The notes beneath the pieces were generated by a model. The model searched no databases, had not been told where the DNA came from, and saw nothing but the letters and a program-made list of their open reading frames with translations. Source: UMGS1975 sp959600905 (GTDB lineage: Bacteria > Bacillota > Clostridia > Christensenellales > QAND01). From it: a DNA stretch of 64,000 nucleotides. The DNA is taken from NCBI GenBank assembly GCA_959600905.1, contig CAUGNO010000006.1:1-64000 (forward strand). Reading direction: 5' to 3'. The translations under genes were made by a program, and so were the position numbers. Shown one piece after another: positions 40,673 through 50,478 of the stretch (position 1 is its first letter; every line of letters begins with the position of its first letter).

Positions 40673-41185
40673 ATGGCAGCAGTTCCCACAATGGGGTCCA
40701 ACGCTTTGAAATACGGCTCCGCAGCACCCAAACGCATGCCCACCCAATGGGAGGAATGGGAGCGCCGGCAGCAAGAGCTGGAGCGCCGCGAATATCTCAG
40801 GCGCAAAAAAGAGGCGCAGAGAAAGCGCGCCCTGCGCGAAGCGAGGATCCAGGAACAAATACGAAAAAGGAACCGCAAACTTGCGCTTCAAAAGCTATCG
40901 CTGACCCTATTGGTCTGCGCTGTGTTTGCAATGCTGTCCGTTGTGGTCGTCCGGTATGCGCAGATCAGCAATCTGCAAATGAGCAATAATAAGCTGGAGC
41001 AAACGGTTTCGGATCAGCAGGCCGAGGTGGAAGATCTGAGCTTCAAGGTAAAACAAGCGACGGATCTGCAAAATATCGCGACACAGGCCAAAGAGCGCCT
41101 GAATATGGGCTATCCCAAGGCCTATCAGCTGCTGAATGTCAGCGCCGCCTCGGCGGGCGGCAGCCAGACAGACGGAGGGAAATAA
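40673..41185 (+). CDS. ftsL: Cell division protein FtsL-like
   Basis: A 170-residue bitopic membrane protein in the ftsL position. Residues about 20-75 are strongly charged and helical; residues about 76-98 form one membrane helix (LSLTLLVCAVFAMLSVVVVRYA). The outside part has a leucine-zipper-like coiled coil (ISNLQMSNNKLEQTVSDQQAEVEDL). It ends with the usual LNMGYPKAYQLLNV stretch of septum-formation initiator proteins. The long charged cytosolic N-terminus is larger than in Bacillus FtsL. ATG at 40673 with AAAGGA upstream; GTG at 40664 is too close to it. Confidence 0.85.
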   Translation: MAAVPTMGSNALKYGSAAPKRMPTQWEEWERRQQELERREYLRRKKEAQRKRALREARIQEQIRKRNRKLALQKLSLTLLVCAVFAMLSVVVVRYAQISNLQMSNNKLEQTVSDQQAEVEDLSFKVKQATDLQNIATQAKERLNMGYPKAYQLLNVSAASAGGSQTDGGK

Positions 41186-41231
41186 AGTCAAGGGGATTCG
41201 CTTGCGGTTGCCCAAGGTGAGGAGTAGGGAA

Positions 41232-43373
41232 ATGCAGGCTAACATACCAAAAAAATTGAAGGAACCTGCCAACCGAAAAAAGAGGTTCCTGATCGTGCTG
41301 TGTTCGTTTACCGCGGTGTTCACGTTGTTGTTCTGCCGCGTGTTTTACTTACAGATCATCCAAGGCCCGTCGCTGGTGCAACGGGCCTTGTCGCAATGGA
41401 CGCGCGTTACTTCCGTAGAGCCGAAACGCGGTGATATCGTAGACCGTAACGGCGAGGTGCTGGCGCAGTCCGGTACGGCGGATACCGTGCTTCTGTACCC
41501 GAAGAAGATCGCAGAGGCGGGCAATGCGCAGACCATTGCGGATACGCTGGCGCCGCTGCTGGGCATGGACGCGGCTGCCATTTTGGAAAAGGCACAGGAT
41601 ACCTCCAAGAGCGAAATTTGGCTCAAACGGCAGATAGACAGGGACGTGGCAGACCAGATCCGTGCGCTCAATCTAACGGGCGTCGGCTTTATGGTGGATA
41701 CCAAGCGCTATTATCCCAAAGGCGATTTTCTAACCCAGGTGCTGGGCTTTACGTCGGTGGATGGCGAGGGCCTGGAGGGTGTAGAAGCCTACTACAATAA
41801 ATACCTGGCGGGCACGCCGGGCGAATTGCGCGCACAGACCGATGTAAAAGGCAACGAGATTGCCTTTGGCGAGGAATACTATGTGCCGGCCACCGACGGC
41901 TACACCGTCAGCCTGACCATTGACTACGTTATCCAGTCCTTTGTGGAAAAGGCGTGTGCGGATGCGTATGCGCAATACAATCCCAAGGGCGTGATGTGCA
42001 TCGCCATGGACCCCAACACCGGAGAGATTCTGGCGCTGTGCAACAAGCAGAGCTATGATCTGAACAGCCCGCCGCGCGACGATACCGAAACGCTCAATGA
42101 ACTGAGCCGCAACCGCATTTTGGCGGACGCCAACGACCCTGGCTCTATCTTCAAGGTATTTACCATGGCGGCAGCGCTGGATACCGGGCAGACCAAGGAC
42201 AGCGAAACCTTTACCTGCAACGGCAGCATCAAGGTGCAGAATACCACCATCCGTTGTACCTCCACCCACGGTACCCTGGATCTTAAGACAGGGCTTGCCA
42301 AATCCTGCAACCCGGTGTTCGTGACGCTGGCGCTTCGGATGGGCACGGATACCATGTACGATTATTTGAAGAATTTCGGCTTTGGCTCCAAAACCGGTGT
42401 GGATATGTCGGCGGAGGCCAGCGGCATTGTCATTCCGCGTGAAAATGTGACGGACAATGACCTGGCGCGCATCGGCTTTGGGCAATCCATTTCCACAACC
42501 CCCATCCAGACGCTCAATGCGTTCTGCTCTGTCATCAACGGCGGAGAGCTGTTGGAACCGCATATCATGAAAAGCGTCACCGATGCCGACGGCAACGTGG
42601 TGGAGGAAAGCAGCAAGGTGGTCAAGGCCAACCCGATCAGCAAGGATACCAGCGACCATATGCGCGAAATGCTGGAGGACGTTGTCAACGAGGGCAGCGG
42701 CAAAAACAGCTATGTAAAGGGCTTCCGCGTCGGCGGCAAGACAGGGACTGCGCAAAAGTACGATGAAACCGGCAAGGTTAAAGAGGGCGCACACTTGTCC
42801 TCCTTTATCGCCTTTGCGCCGGCCAATGATCCCAAGATCGCCATTTTGTTTATGGTAGACGAGGCGGATACCTACAACGACTACGGCGGCACGGTGGCGG
42901 CGCCTTATGTTGGACAGATCTTGGAGGATACCTTAAAATACATGAAGGTAGAGCCCCAGCTGACTGAGGAAGAGCAAAAGGAGCAGAAAGAAGAGGAAAA
43001 GAAGGTAGCGCAGGTGGAAAGCGTGATGGGCATGGGCCGGGAGGACGCGGTGGCCGCCCTGGAAAAGCAGGGCTATAAGGTAACGGTGAACGGCGAAGGG
43101 GTGGTCTCTTCGCAGATGCCGGCCCCCGGCACCAATTTGCAGCAGGGCGAAACCGTGGTCATTACCCTGACGCCGGCTACGCCAACGCCCATCGTGATGA
43201 CGGAGGTGCCCGCCCTGGTGGGTAAGACAAAACAGGAATGCGAGCAGCTCTTGGAGGAAGCCGGGCTGACGGCCTATTTCCACGGGACAGGGAAAAAAGT
43301 GACCTGGCAAAACAAAATGGCGGGCACAGAGGTGCAGCAGGGCACAGAGATCCGCCTGGAGCTGGGCGATTAG
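41232..43373 (+). CDS. Class B penicillin-binding protein with two PASTA domains
   Basis: Septal peptidoglycan transpeptidase (FtsI/PBP2B or SpoVD-like), 713 residues. One membrane helix lies near residues 18-40. The N-terminal dimerisation domain has PKRGDIVDRNGEVLAQSG. The transpeptidase site has S305-IFK (SxxK), S358-C-N (SxN) and K503-TG. The C-terminus carries two PASTA repeats (from about residues 595 and 655) ending EIRLELGD. ATG at 41232 sits behind GAGGAG. Bacillus has two such genes here (pbpB and spoVD); only this one is present, so it may serve both division and spore cortex formation. Confidence 0.93.
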   Translation: MQANIPKKLKEPANRKKRFLIVLCSFTAVFTLLFCRVFYLQIIQGPSLVQRALSQWTRVTSVEPKRGDIVDRNGEVLAQSGTADTVLLYPKKIAEAGNAQTIADTLAPLLGMDAAAILEKAQDTSKSEIWLKRQIDRDVADQIRALNLTGVGFMVDTKRYYPKGDFLTQVLGFTSVDGEGLEGVEAYYNKYLAGTPGELRAQTDVKGNEIAFGEEYYVPATDGYTVSLTIDYVIQSFVEKACADAYAQYNPKGVMCIAMDPNTGEILALCNKQSYDLNSPPRDDTETLNELSRNRILADANDPGSIFKVFTMAAALDTGQTKDSETFTCNGSIKVQNTTIRCTSTHGTLDLKTGLAKSCNPVFVTLALRMGTDTMYDYLKNFGFGSKTGVDMSAEASGIVIPRENVTDNDLARIGFGQSISTTPIQTLNAFCSVINGGELLEPHIMKSVTDADGNVVEESSKVVKANPISKDTSDHMREMLEDVVNEGSGKNSYVKGFRVGGKTGTAQKYDETGKVKEGAHLSSFIAFAPANDPKIAILFMVDEADTYNDYGGTVAAPYVGQILEDTLKYMKVEPQLTEEEQKEQKEEEKKVAQVESVMGMGREDAVAALEKQGYKVTVNGEGVVSSQMPAPGTNLQQGETVVITLTPATPTPIVMTEVPALVGKTKQECEQLLEEAGLTAYFHGTGKKVTWQNKMAGTEVQQGTEIRLELGD

Positions 43374-43393
43374 TACATAGGAGGAATGACGGC

Positions 43394-44839
43394 ATGCAAC
43401 TGAATGAATTGCTTTCAGGCGTGGTGGTGCTGATGCGCCCGCAGGAGGAGATTGAAATTACCTCCATCGCGTTTGATTCGCGCAAGGTGGAAAAGGGATC
43501 GCTGTTCTGCTGTATCCCGGGCACCAAGACGGACGGCCATGATTATGCCAAGATGGCCATGGAGCGGGGCGCGGCGGCGCTGGTGGTGCAGCGCCCGATG
43601 GATCTGGATATCCCGCAGGCCATGGTGGCAAATACGCGGGCGGCGCTGCCGATTTTGGCGGCCAATTTTTATGGGCGCCCGGCCGAGAAAATGCACATGT
43701 TCGGCGTAACGGGCACCAATGGCAAGACCACCACGACCTATATGCTGAAAACCGTTTTGGACTATGCCGGCGAAAAAACCGGGCTGCTGGGCACGGTGGC
43801 GCTGATGGCAGGCGACGAGGTCATGGGCTCTTCGATGACAACGCCGGAGCCTGTCACGCTGCAAAGCACGCTGGCGCTGTTTTTGCAAAAGCAGTGCACT
43901 TCGGTCGCGATGGAGGTATCCTCCCATGCGCTGGCCCAGCACAGGGTAGACGGCATTCCGTATGAGGTAGCGGTGTTTACCAACCTGACCCAGGATCATC
44001 TGGATTACCACGGCACTATGGAGGCGTACGCGGCGGAAAAGAAAAAGCTGTTTTGTATGACAAAGCTGGCCGTATTCAATGCAGACGACACGCATACGCC
44101 GTATATGCAGGAAGGCTTGGGCTGTAACCAGCTGACCTATGGCATAGAAAACAAGGCGGATATCATGGCCAAGGATATCGAGCTGGGCGCCGCGGGCGTG
44201 AAGTATACGCTGACAACGCCCATTGGCGAAGGCCGCATCGAGCTGGGCATTCCCGGCCTGTTTTCCGTGTACAATTCGCTGGCCTGCGCTACGGCGTGCT
44301 ATGGCTTTGGCCTTACGCTGGAGCAGATCGTAAACGGCCTGCACCAGGTGCATACCGTGCCGGGGCGCATCGAGGTCATCCCTACACCCTCTGTGCCGTA
44401 TACCGTAATTTTGGATTACGCGCATACGCCGGACGGGCTGGATAATATCCTGGCCGCCGTGAGGGGCTTTGCCAAGGGGCGCATCATTACGGTATTTGGC
44501 TGCGGCGGAGACAGAGACCCCAGCAAGCGCCCGCTGATGGGGCTGGCTGCCGGCAAGGGATCGGATCTTTGCGTGGTGACAACCGACAACCCGCGCACCG
44601 AAAACCCCGCTGCCATCATAGAGCAGATCCTGCCCGGATTAAAACAATCGGGCTGTGAATACTATGTAGTGGAAAATAGGAAAGAGGCCATTCAAAAGGC
44701 ATTGGAGCTGGCGCAAAAGGACGATGTGGTGCTTTTGGCCGGCAAGGGGCACGAGCCGTACCAGGAAATCAACGGCGTGCGCCATCCGTTTGATGAGAAA
44801 GCCATTGTCCATGAAATTCTGCACGAAACGATACGCTAG
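43394..44839 (+). CDS. murE: UDP-MurNAc-tripeptide synthetase MurE
   Basis: Adds the third stem-peptide residue to UDP-MurNAc-L-Ala-D-Glu, 481 residues. Motifs: ITSIAFDSRKVEKGSLFCCIPG (N-domain), GVTGTNGKTTTTYML (ATP P-loop), DHLDYHGTMEAYAAEKKKLF and HTPDGLDNIL. DNPRTENPAAI matches the DNPR motif linked to meso-diaminopimelate preference, so the added residue is probably meso-DAP. GGAGG precedes the ATG. Confidence 0.97.
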   Translation: MQLNELLSGVVVLMRPQEEIEITSIAFDSRKVEKGSLFCCIPGTKTDGHDYAKMAMERGAAALVVQRPMDLDIPQAMVANTRAALPILAANFYGRPAEKMHMFGVTGTNGKTTTTYMLKTVLDYAGEKTGLLGTVALMAGDEVMGSSMTTPEPVTLQSTLALFLQKQCTSVAMEVSSHALAQHRVDGIPYEVAVFTNLTQDHLDYHGTMEAYAAEKKKLFCMTKLAVFNADDTHTPYMQEGLGCNQLTYGIENKADIMAKDIELGAAGVKYTLTTPIGEGRIELGIPGLFSVYNSLACATACYGFGLTLEQIVNGLHQVHTVPGRIEVIPTPSVPYTVILDYAHTPDGLDNILAAVRGFAKGRIITVFGCGGDRDPSKRPLMGLAAGKGSDLCVVTTDNPRTENPAAIIEQILPGLKQSGCEYYVVENRKEAIQKALELAQKDDVVLLAGKGHEPYQEINGVRHPFDEKAIVHEILHETIR

Positions 44840-44848
44840 GAGTTTACC

Positions 44849-45850
44849 ATGCAACAACTGATTTGGCCCTTGGTCGTAGGGTTTTTGCTGTCGCTGGCGG
44901 CGGGGCCCATCATACTGCCAATCCTGCGGCGCCTAAAAATGGGACAAAGCGTCCGCGACGACGGGCCGCAAACCCATCTGATCAAACAGGGCACCCCCAC
45001 CATCGGAGGGCTGATTTTTCTCATCGGCGGCCTGGGGTCGGCCCTGCTGTTTACCTGCCAGTCGTATGGCTTTGCCATCTTCGCTGTGCTCATTACCCTG
45101 GGCTTTGGCGCCGTTGGCTTTTTGGATGATTTTATCAAGGTCGTAAAGCACCGTTCTTTGGGCCTAAAGGCATACCAGAAAATCATCGGCCAGCTGGGCC
45201 TGGCCATCCTGGTGGCGGTATTTGCCGCCCATTCGCCTGAAATCGGCACCGAATTGTATGTGCCGATTGTAGGCTTGGTGGATTTTGGCAGCTGGTATAT
45301 CCCGTTTGTCGTATTCATCGTGGTGGGCATGGTCAATTCCGTCAACCTTACAGACGGCCTGGACGGCCTGGCGGGCGGCATGGGCGTCATCGTTTGCGCC
45401 GGCTTTGCCATCACAGCGTATACCTTGGCGGGCGACGCTACGGCCTCCGGCCAGGTGCTAAAGGGCATAGAGATGAACAATATGGCGGTATTTGGCGCAG
45501 CCATGGCAGGGGCCTGCCTGGCGTTCTTGCGCTTTAATGCGCACCCGGCCAAGGTATTCATGGGGGATACCGGCTCTTTGGCGCTGGGCGCAGCGATTTC
45601 CGTGCTGGCCGTTACCACCCGCATGATCTATCTGCTGCCGGTGATGGGCTTTATGTATATTTTAAGCACCATTTCCGTCATCCTGCAGGTGGGCAGCTTT
45701 AAGCTAAGGCACAAGCGCGTATTTCGTATGGCGCCGCTGCACCATCATTTTGAGCTGAAAGGCATGCATGAGACGCGCATTGTCGTGATGTATTATGCAT
45801 GGACGCTGGCCTTTACCATTTTGGGCATCGTCTCGCTGGCCAGCCTGTAA
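44849..45850 (+). CDS. mraY: Phospho-MurNAc-pentapeptide transferase MraY
   Basis: Makes lipid I on the inner membrane face, 333 residues with about ten membrane helices. Family motifs: QGTPTIGGLIFLIGG, FGAVGFLDDFIKVVKHRSLGLKAYQKIIGQ (the DDxxK site), VNSVNLTDGLDGLAGG (conserved NLTDGLDGLA), FMGDTGSLALG and APLHHHFELKGMHETRIVV. TAGGAG lies before its ATG. It lies 9 nt after murE. Confidence 0.99.
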   Translation: MQQLIWPLVVGFLLSLAAGPIILPILRRLKMGQSVRDDGPQTHLIKQGTPTIGGLIFLIGGLGSALLFTCQSYGFAIFAVLITLGFGAVGFLDDFIKVVKHRSLGLKAYQKIIGQLGLAILVAVFAAHSPEIGTELYVPIVGLVDFGSWYIPFVVFIVVGMVNSVNLTDGLDGLAGGMGVIVCAGFAITAYTLAGDATASGQVLKGIEMNNMAVFGAAMAGACLAFLRFNAHPAKVFMGDTGSLALGAAISVLAVTTRMIYLLPVMGFMYILSTISVILQVGSFKLRHKRVFRMAPLHHHFELKGMHETRIVVMYYAWTLAFTILGIVSLASL

Positions 45851-45879
45851 AAGGCAGTATAAAGAAGGGGAAGCGTACA

Positions 45880-47238
45880 ATGAAAGAGATGAAGGACAAG
45901 CAAGTATTGATCGTAGGCATGGCCAGAAGTGGCGTGGCAGCGGCCCGCATGCTCAGCCGCCTAGGAGCAAAGCTTACCCTGACGGATACCAGAAATAGCG
46001 AACAAATGGCCTCTGCCATCGAGCAGCTTAGCGATATAGACGCAAATTGGCAGCTTGGCGTGGAGCCGGATGCGCTGATAGAAGACAAGGACTATATCAT
46101 CCTTTCGCCCAGCGTATACTACTGGGCCCCTTGGGTGGAGAAGGCCAAGCAAAACGGCACGGAGGTGGTCAGCGAATTGCAGCTGGGCGCCTGGTTCACG
46201 CAGGGCGATTTTGTTGCCGTTACGGGTACAAACGGCAAAACCACCACCACCACGCTGATTGGCGAAATTTTCAAGGCAAACGGAAACCGCACGCATGTGC
46301 TGGGCAATATCGGCGTACCGGTCTGCACCGAGGCGCTGGATACGCAAAAGGGAGACGTCATCGTCTGTGAAACAGCGCCGTTTATGACGGTGGGGATCAC
46401 GGATTTCCGGCCGAAAATCTCCATGATCCTAAACTTGACAGAGGACCACCTTAACTATTTCGGCACGATGGAAAACTATATCAACTGCAAAAAGCTGGTG
46501 TATAAAAACCAGGCCGGCGACGACGTCTGCATCCTAAACGCCGACGACCCGCGCACAGTGGCACTCCGGGACGAGCCGAAATGCAAGGTCATGTATTTTT
46601 CCCGCACACAGGACATCATCGAGGGCGCGCTGGTAAAGCGCAATGATATTGTGGTGCGCATCGGCCGCCGGGATATTCCCATCATGCGGGTAGACGAAGT
46701 AAAAATTCCTGGCCCGCACAATTTGGAAAACGCCTTGGCCGCCATTTTGGCTGCCTACCTGATGGGTGTAAAGCCGGGGGTGATCCGCCAGGCCGTCATG
46801 GCATTTGGCGGCGTAGAACACCGCATCGAGACAGTGCGCACCCTGCACGGCGTGACCTTTATCAACGACAGCAAAGCCACAAACCCGGATTCCACCATCA
46901 AGGCCATCCAGGCGATGACAAAGCCGACGGTGCTGATTTTGGGCGGCTCTAACAAAAATTCCGATTATATGCCCATGTTTCGGGCGTTTACCAAATACAT
47001 TCAATCCATCGTGGTCGTAGGCGAAACTTCTGAACAAATTTTGTCTGCAGCCCGGAAGGCAGGGTTTATCAGCGTACATCGTGCATACACCTTTGAAGAG
47101 GCGGTTACGCTGGCGCAACAGCTGGCGTCGCCCGGAATGAATGTGCTGTTGTCCCCTGCCTGTGCAAGCTTTGATATGTTCGATAACTTTGAACAGAGGG
47201 GGGAAGTCTTCAAGCGCATCGTAATGGAGCTGAATTAG
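45880..47238 (+). CDS. murD: UDP-MurNAc-L-alanine:D-glutamate ligase MurD
   Basis: Adds D-Glu to UDP-MurNAc-L-Ala, 452 residues. The start has QVLIVGMARSGVAAARML; the P-loop is AVTGTNGKTTTTTLIGEI. NLTEDHLNYFGTMENYINCKKLVYKNQ and VEHRIETVRTLHGVTFINDSKATNPDSTIKAIQ follow (the ND.KATN motif of MurD), with LSPACASFDMFDNFEQRGEVFK at the C-terminus. The ATG at 45880 has AAGGGGAAG upstream. Confidence 0.98.
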   Translation: MKEMKDKQVLIVGMARSGVAAARMLSRLGAKLTLTDTRNSEQMASAIEQLSDIDANWQLGVEPDALIEDKDYIILSPSVYYWAPWVEKAKQNGTEVVSELQLGAWFTQGDFVAVTGTNGKTTTTTLIGEIFKANGNRTHVLGNIGVPVCTEALDTQKGDVIVCETAPFMTVGITDFRPKISMILNLTEDHLNYFGTMENYINCKKLVYKNQAGDDVCILNADDPRTVALRDEPKCKVMYFSRTQDIIEGALVKRNDIVVRIGRRDIPIMRVDEVKIPGPHNLENALAAILAAYLMGVKPGVIRQAVMAFGGVEHRIETVRTLHGVTFINDSKATNPDSTIKAIQAMTKPTVLILGGSNKNSDYMPMFRAFTKYIQSIVVVGETSEQILSAARKAGFISVHRAYTFEEAVTLAQQLASPGMNVLLSPACASFDMFDNFEQRGEVFKRIVMELN

Positions 47239-47241
47239 ACT

Positions 47242-48345
47242 ATGCAGAAACTGACAAAGGGGAAATTTGATTTTCTCATCTTTATCACGGTCATCATCCT
47301 GGTGCTTTTTGGCTGCGTGATGGTATATAGCGCCAGCTATTACAGCGCCACCATTGAGGAGGGCGATCCGGCCTATTATTTCAAAAAGCAGATTTTGGGG
47401 GCGGTGCTGGGCTTTGTGGCCATGATGTTCATGGCAAATTTCAACTTCCAGCGCATAGATAAGGTAAAAATTCCCCTTGCCATCGTCACCATAGGGCTGC
47501 TGCTGATGGTGTTTACACCATTGGGGATTACGCTCAACGGCGCGCGCCGCTGGGTGAACCTCGGTATAACAACCATGCAGCCGTCTGAATTGTGCAAAAT
47601 TACCGTGGTGGTGCTGCTTTCCAGCTATTTTGCCAAAAACAGGGAAAAGATCAGCACCTGGACGGGGGGCATCATCCCCGCGTTTGCCATTTCGGCGGTC
47701 ATGTGCATCCCTATCATTTTGCAGCCCAACCTTTCCATGGTGCTGTGTATTATGATTACCACCTTTATCATGCTGTTTGCCTGCGGGGCGAACAAAAAGC
47801 ATTTGATGATACTATGCTTGGCGGGCCTGGCGGCCGTGGCGGTGCTGATCATCATAGAGCCGTACCGCCTAAAACGCCTGTTCGTGTTTTTAGACCCGTG
47901 GTCGGATACCCAGGGCGATTCCTGGCAGCTGATCCAATCCTACTATGCCATTGGCTCTGGCGGCCTATTTGGCAAAGGCCTGGGTATGAGCCAGCAAAAG
48001 CTGCTGTTTTTGCCGATGGAGGAGAGTGATTTTATCTTTTCCATCATCGCCGAGGAGCTGGGCTTGGTAGGCGTGCTATTTGTCATCGCCGCCTATGTAT
48101 TTTTGATCTGGCGCGGCATGCGCGTGGCGCTGACCTGTCCCAATACCTTTGGCAGCAACCTGGCCATGGGCATCACCACCATGATCGCCGTACAGGTGGC
48201 CATCAACATCGGTGTTGTCACCGGCAGCATCCCGCCTACCGGGCAAACGCTGCCGTTTATCTCCGCCGGCACGAGCTCATTGATGCTGTTTATGGGCTCC
48301 ATCGGCATTCTGTTGAATATATCCCGGTATTCCACGCCCAGCTGA
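47242..48345 (+). CDS. ftsW: SEDS peptidoglycan glycosyltransferase FtsW/SpoVE
   Basis: Lipid II polymerase of the SEDS family, 367 residues and about ten membrane helices. Marks: MVYSASYYSA, LNGARRWVNLGITTMQPSELCKI, FLDPWSDTQGDSWQLIQSYYAIGSGGLFGKGLGMSQQKLLFLPMEESDFIFSIIAEELG (long catalytic loop), GVVTGSIPPTGQTLPFISAGTSSLM. Position after murD corresponds to spoVE in Bacillus. Only one SEDS gene is in the window, so division and sporulation roles cannot be separated. murG does not follow it. Confidence 0.95.
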   Translation: MQKLTKGKFDFLIFITVIILVLFGCVMVYSASYYSATIEEGDPAYYFKKQILGAVLGFVAMMFMANFNFQRIDKVKIPLAIVTIGLLLMVFTPLGITLNGARRWVNLGITTMQPSELCKITVVVLLSSYFAKNREKISTWTGGIIPAFAISAVMCIPIILQPNLSMVLCIMITTFIMLFACGANKKHLMILCLAGLAAVAVLIIIEPYRLKRLFVFLDPWSDTQGDSWQLIQSYYAIGSGGLFGKGLGMSQQKLLFLPMEESDFIFSIIAEELGLVGVLFVIAAYVFLIWRGMRVALTCPNTFGSNLAMGITTMIAVQVAINIGVVTGSIPPTGQTLPFISAGTSSLMLFMGSIGILLNISRYSTPS

Positions 48346-48409
48346 TGCAAACGCACCAAAGCGCGATTTTGGGCATAGGATACTTTGAAAAACAGTGGAG
48401 GTGCATCCT

Positions 48410-49654
48410 ATGTCCAATTTGATGATAGAGGGCGGCCGCAGGCTTTCAGGGAGCCTGCCGGTCTACGGCGCGAAGAACGCGATTCTGCCTATTCTGGCGG
48501 CCTGCATTATGACGGAAGAGGAGGTCGTGCTGGAAAGCTGCCCGGTTTTGAGCGACGTGGCCAATATGCTGGAGATTCTGCGGCTTTTGGGTTGCTCGGT
48601 AGCGGTGGAGGGCGATGTGATCCGCATCAATGCAAAGCATGCCAGCCGGCATGAAATGCCCACAGAGCTTTCCAAAAAAATGCGTAGCAGCATCTTTATG
48701 CTGGGCGCGCTGATCTCCCGCTTTGGCAAGGCATGGGTGACCCAGCCCGGCGGCTGCGAAATCGGATTGCGCCCTATCGACCTGCACCTAAAGGGCCTGC
48801 GCGCGCTGAATGTCTCTGTGGATGAGGAGCATGGAGAGATCCAGTGCAACGGCCCGCATACCAAAGGCGCTGAGATCACATTGGACTATCCTTCCGTCGG
48901 CGCTACGGAAAACATCATCATGGCGGCGGTAACGGCCGAGGGAAAGACCGTTTTACATAATGCAGCCAGAGAGCCGGAAGTAGCGGACCTGGCCCGGTTT
49001 ATCAACCAAATGGGCGGGCGCATAAAAGGCGCCGGCGCAGGGACCATCGAAATCATCGGCGTAAAGCGCTTGCAGGGCACGCGGTATAAGATCATGCCGG
49101 ACCGGATTGTGGCGGGCACCTACTTGGCCGCTGCGGCTGTAACCGGAGGCGATGTGACGCTGACGGGCATTTGTCCGGAGCATTTGCAGGCGGCCGCTTC
49201 CAAACTACAGGAAACAGGCTGCCTTATCCAGTTTACAGAGGATACCGTTCGCATTCAGGCGCCCAGGCACCTGGGCGAAATGCAGAAAATAGAAACCCTC
49301 CCGTATCCCGGCTTTCCCACCGACCTCCAGGCCCAGTTTATGGCGGTGGCGTGTGTGTGTCACGGCACATGCATCCTTTCGGAAAACGTATTTGAAAACC
49401 GCTTTAAGCATGTGCCGGAATTGTGCCGGATGGGCGCGCGTATCCAGATCAAGGAGCGCACGGCGGTGGTGCGCGGCGGCGCGCCGCTGATGGGCGCCGA
49501 GGTAGCCGCCAAAGACCTGCGGGGCGGGGCGGCGCTTGTCATCGCCGGCCTGGCGGCCAAAGGGCGCACAACGGTAGAGGGCAAATGCTTTATAGACCGC
49601 GGATACCAGGACTTAGCAGCAGAGCTGTCGGCCTTGGGGGCGGAAATTCGCTAG
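48410..49654 (+). CDS. murA: UDP-GlcNAc 1-carboxyvinyltransferase MurA
   Basis: First committed step of peptidoglycan synthesis (PEP transfer to UDP-GlcNAc), 414 residues. Marks: GGRRLSGSLPVYGAKNAILPILAACIM at the start, MRSSIFMLGALISRFG, and QPGGCEIGLRPIDLHLKGL with the catalytic Cys that fosfomycin attacks. Later marks are YPSVGATENIIMAAV, GFPTDLQAQFMA and ENVFENRFKHVPEL. The ATG at 48410 follows GGAGGT. It occupies the place where murG and murB stand in Bacillus. Confidence 0.98.
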   Translation: MSNLMIEGGRRLSGSLPVYGAKNAILPILAACIMTEEEVVLESCPVLSDVANMLEILRLLGCSVAVEGDVIRINAKHASRHEMPTELSKKMRSSIFMLGALISRFGKAWVTQPGGCEIGLRPIDLHLKGLRALNVSVDEEHGEIQCNGPHTKGAEITLDYPSVGATENIIMAAVTAEGKTVLHNAAREPEVADLARFINQMGGRIKGAGAGTIEIIGVKRLQGTRYKIMPDRIVAGTYLAAAAVTGGDVTLTGICPEHLQAAASKLQETGCLIQFTEDTVRIQAPRHLGEMQKIETLPYPGFPTDLQAQFMAVACVCHGTCILSENVFENRFKHVPELCRMGARIQIKERTAVVRGGAPLMGAEVAAKDLRGGAALVIAGLAAKGRTTVEGKCFIDRGYQDLAAELSALGAEIR

Positions 49655-49666
49655 GAGTAGACCGGA

Positions 49667-50398
49667 TTGGCCAAGTTACGAAAGAAGAACAAAAAACGAT
49701 TTTATGGATTTATCTTGGTGCTGACGCTGCTATTGTTATGCGGCCTGGCGGCGCTGGGTTATTTTGTCTTTGAAATTAAAGAAATCAAAGTGGAGGGTAG
49801 CCAGCGCTTTTCTCAAGAAGAAGTGATTGCGCAAAGCGGCGTGCAGGTAGGGCAAAACCTGTTTTTAGTCAGCAAAAAACAGCTGAAAGCCAATCTAGAG
49901 GCGCAGCCCTATTTGCAGTTTTCCCATGTTTCCTACGACCTTCCCAGCACGCTTATCATCCATGTAACGGAAAAAACCGCCTATGGGGCCATTCCCTTTG
50001 ACGGGCGGTATGCCTTTGTGGATGAGACGGGCAAGGTCTTGCAATTGTCCGACGAAGCAAACAGCGTGCCGGTCGTCCAGGGCATGGGCGCAACGGCCGC
50101 GGTGGAGGGCGAGATGATCCAAGGGCCGTCCTCGTACCAAATGCACGTGTTTGGGACGTTGATGCCCAAGCTGTTTGCGCAGTCCTATGCCGACCGCATC
50201 GTAGAAGTGGATCTGACCCAGCCGGCCGCCATTCATGTGAATCTGGATACGGGGATGACGATCCGACTCGGCACCATCGACAATGTCGATACCAAGCTGG
50301 GCTGGGTGGAAACGCTGATGCCGCGTTTGATAGAGGAAGGAAAAATCACCGGCACGCTGGACGTTACGGGAGAAAACGGCGCCAGCTACATTCCATAA
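49667..50398 (+). CDS. divIB: Cell division protein DivIB/FtsQ
   Basis: A 243-residue bitopic protein. A basic N-terminus (KLRKKNKKR) is followed by one membrane helix (residues about 10-35), then a POTRA domain (EIKEIKVEGSQRFSQEEVIAQSGVQVGQNLFLVSKKQL...L...PYLQFSHVSYDLPSTLIIHVTEKTAYG) and a FtsQ beta domain. The start is TTG behind TAGGAG. The divisome role (with FtsL and DivIC) follows from the family and position. Confidence 0.9.
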   Translation: MAKLRKKNKKRFYGFILVLTLLLLCGLAALGYFVFEIKEIKVEGSQRFSQEEVIAQSGVQVGQNLFLVSKKQLKANLEAQPYLQFSHVSYDLPSTLIIHVTEKTAYGAIPFDGRYAFVDETGKVLQLSDEANSVPVVQGMGATAAVEGEMIQGPSSYQMHVFGTLMPKLFAQSYADRIVEVDLTQPAAIHVNLDTGMTIRLGTIDNVDTKLGWVETLMPRLIEEGKITGTLDVTGENGASYIP

Positions 50399-50478
50399 AG
50401 GCGGGCGGGCCTTTTCAAGATCCACGGCCCCGCTGCCGTATAGAACCGAATCATCGCCAAAAAACCAGAATTTAGGCT

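Noticed and set aside
46534..47802. 422-codon open frame antisense to murD and ftsW
   Set aside because: It spans two unmistakable genes and their junction on the other strand and has no start signals.
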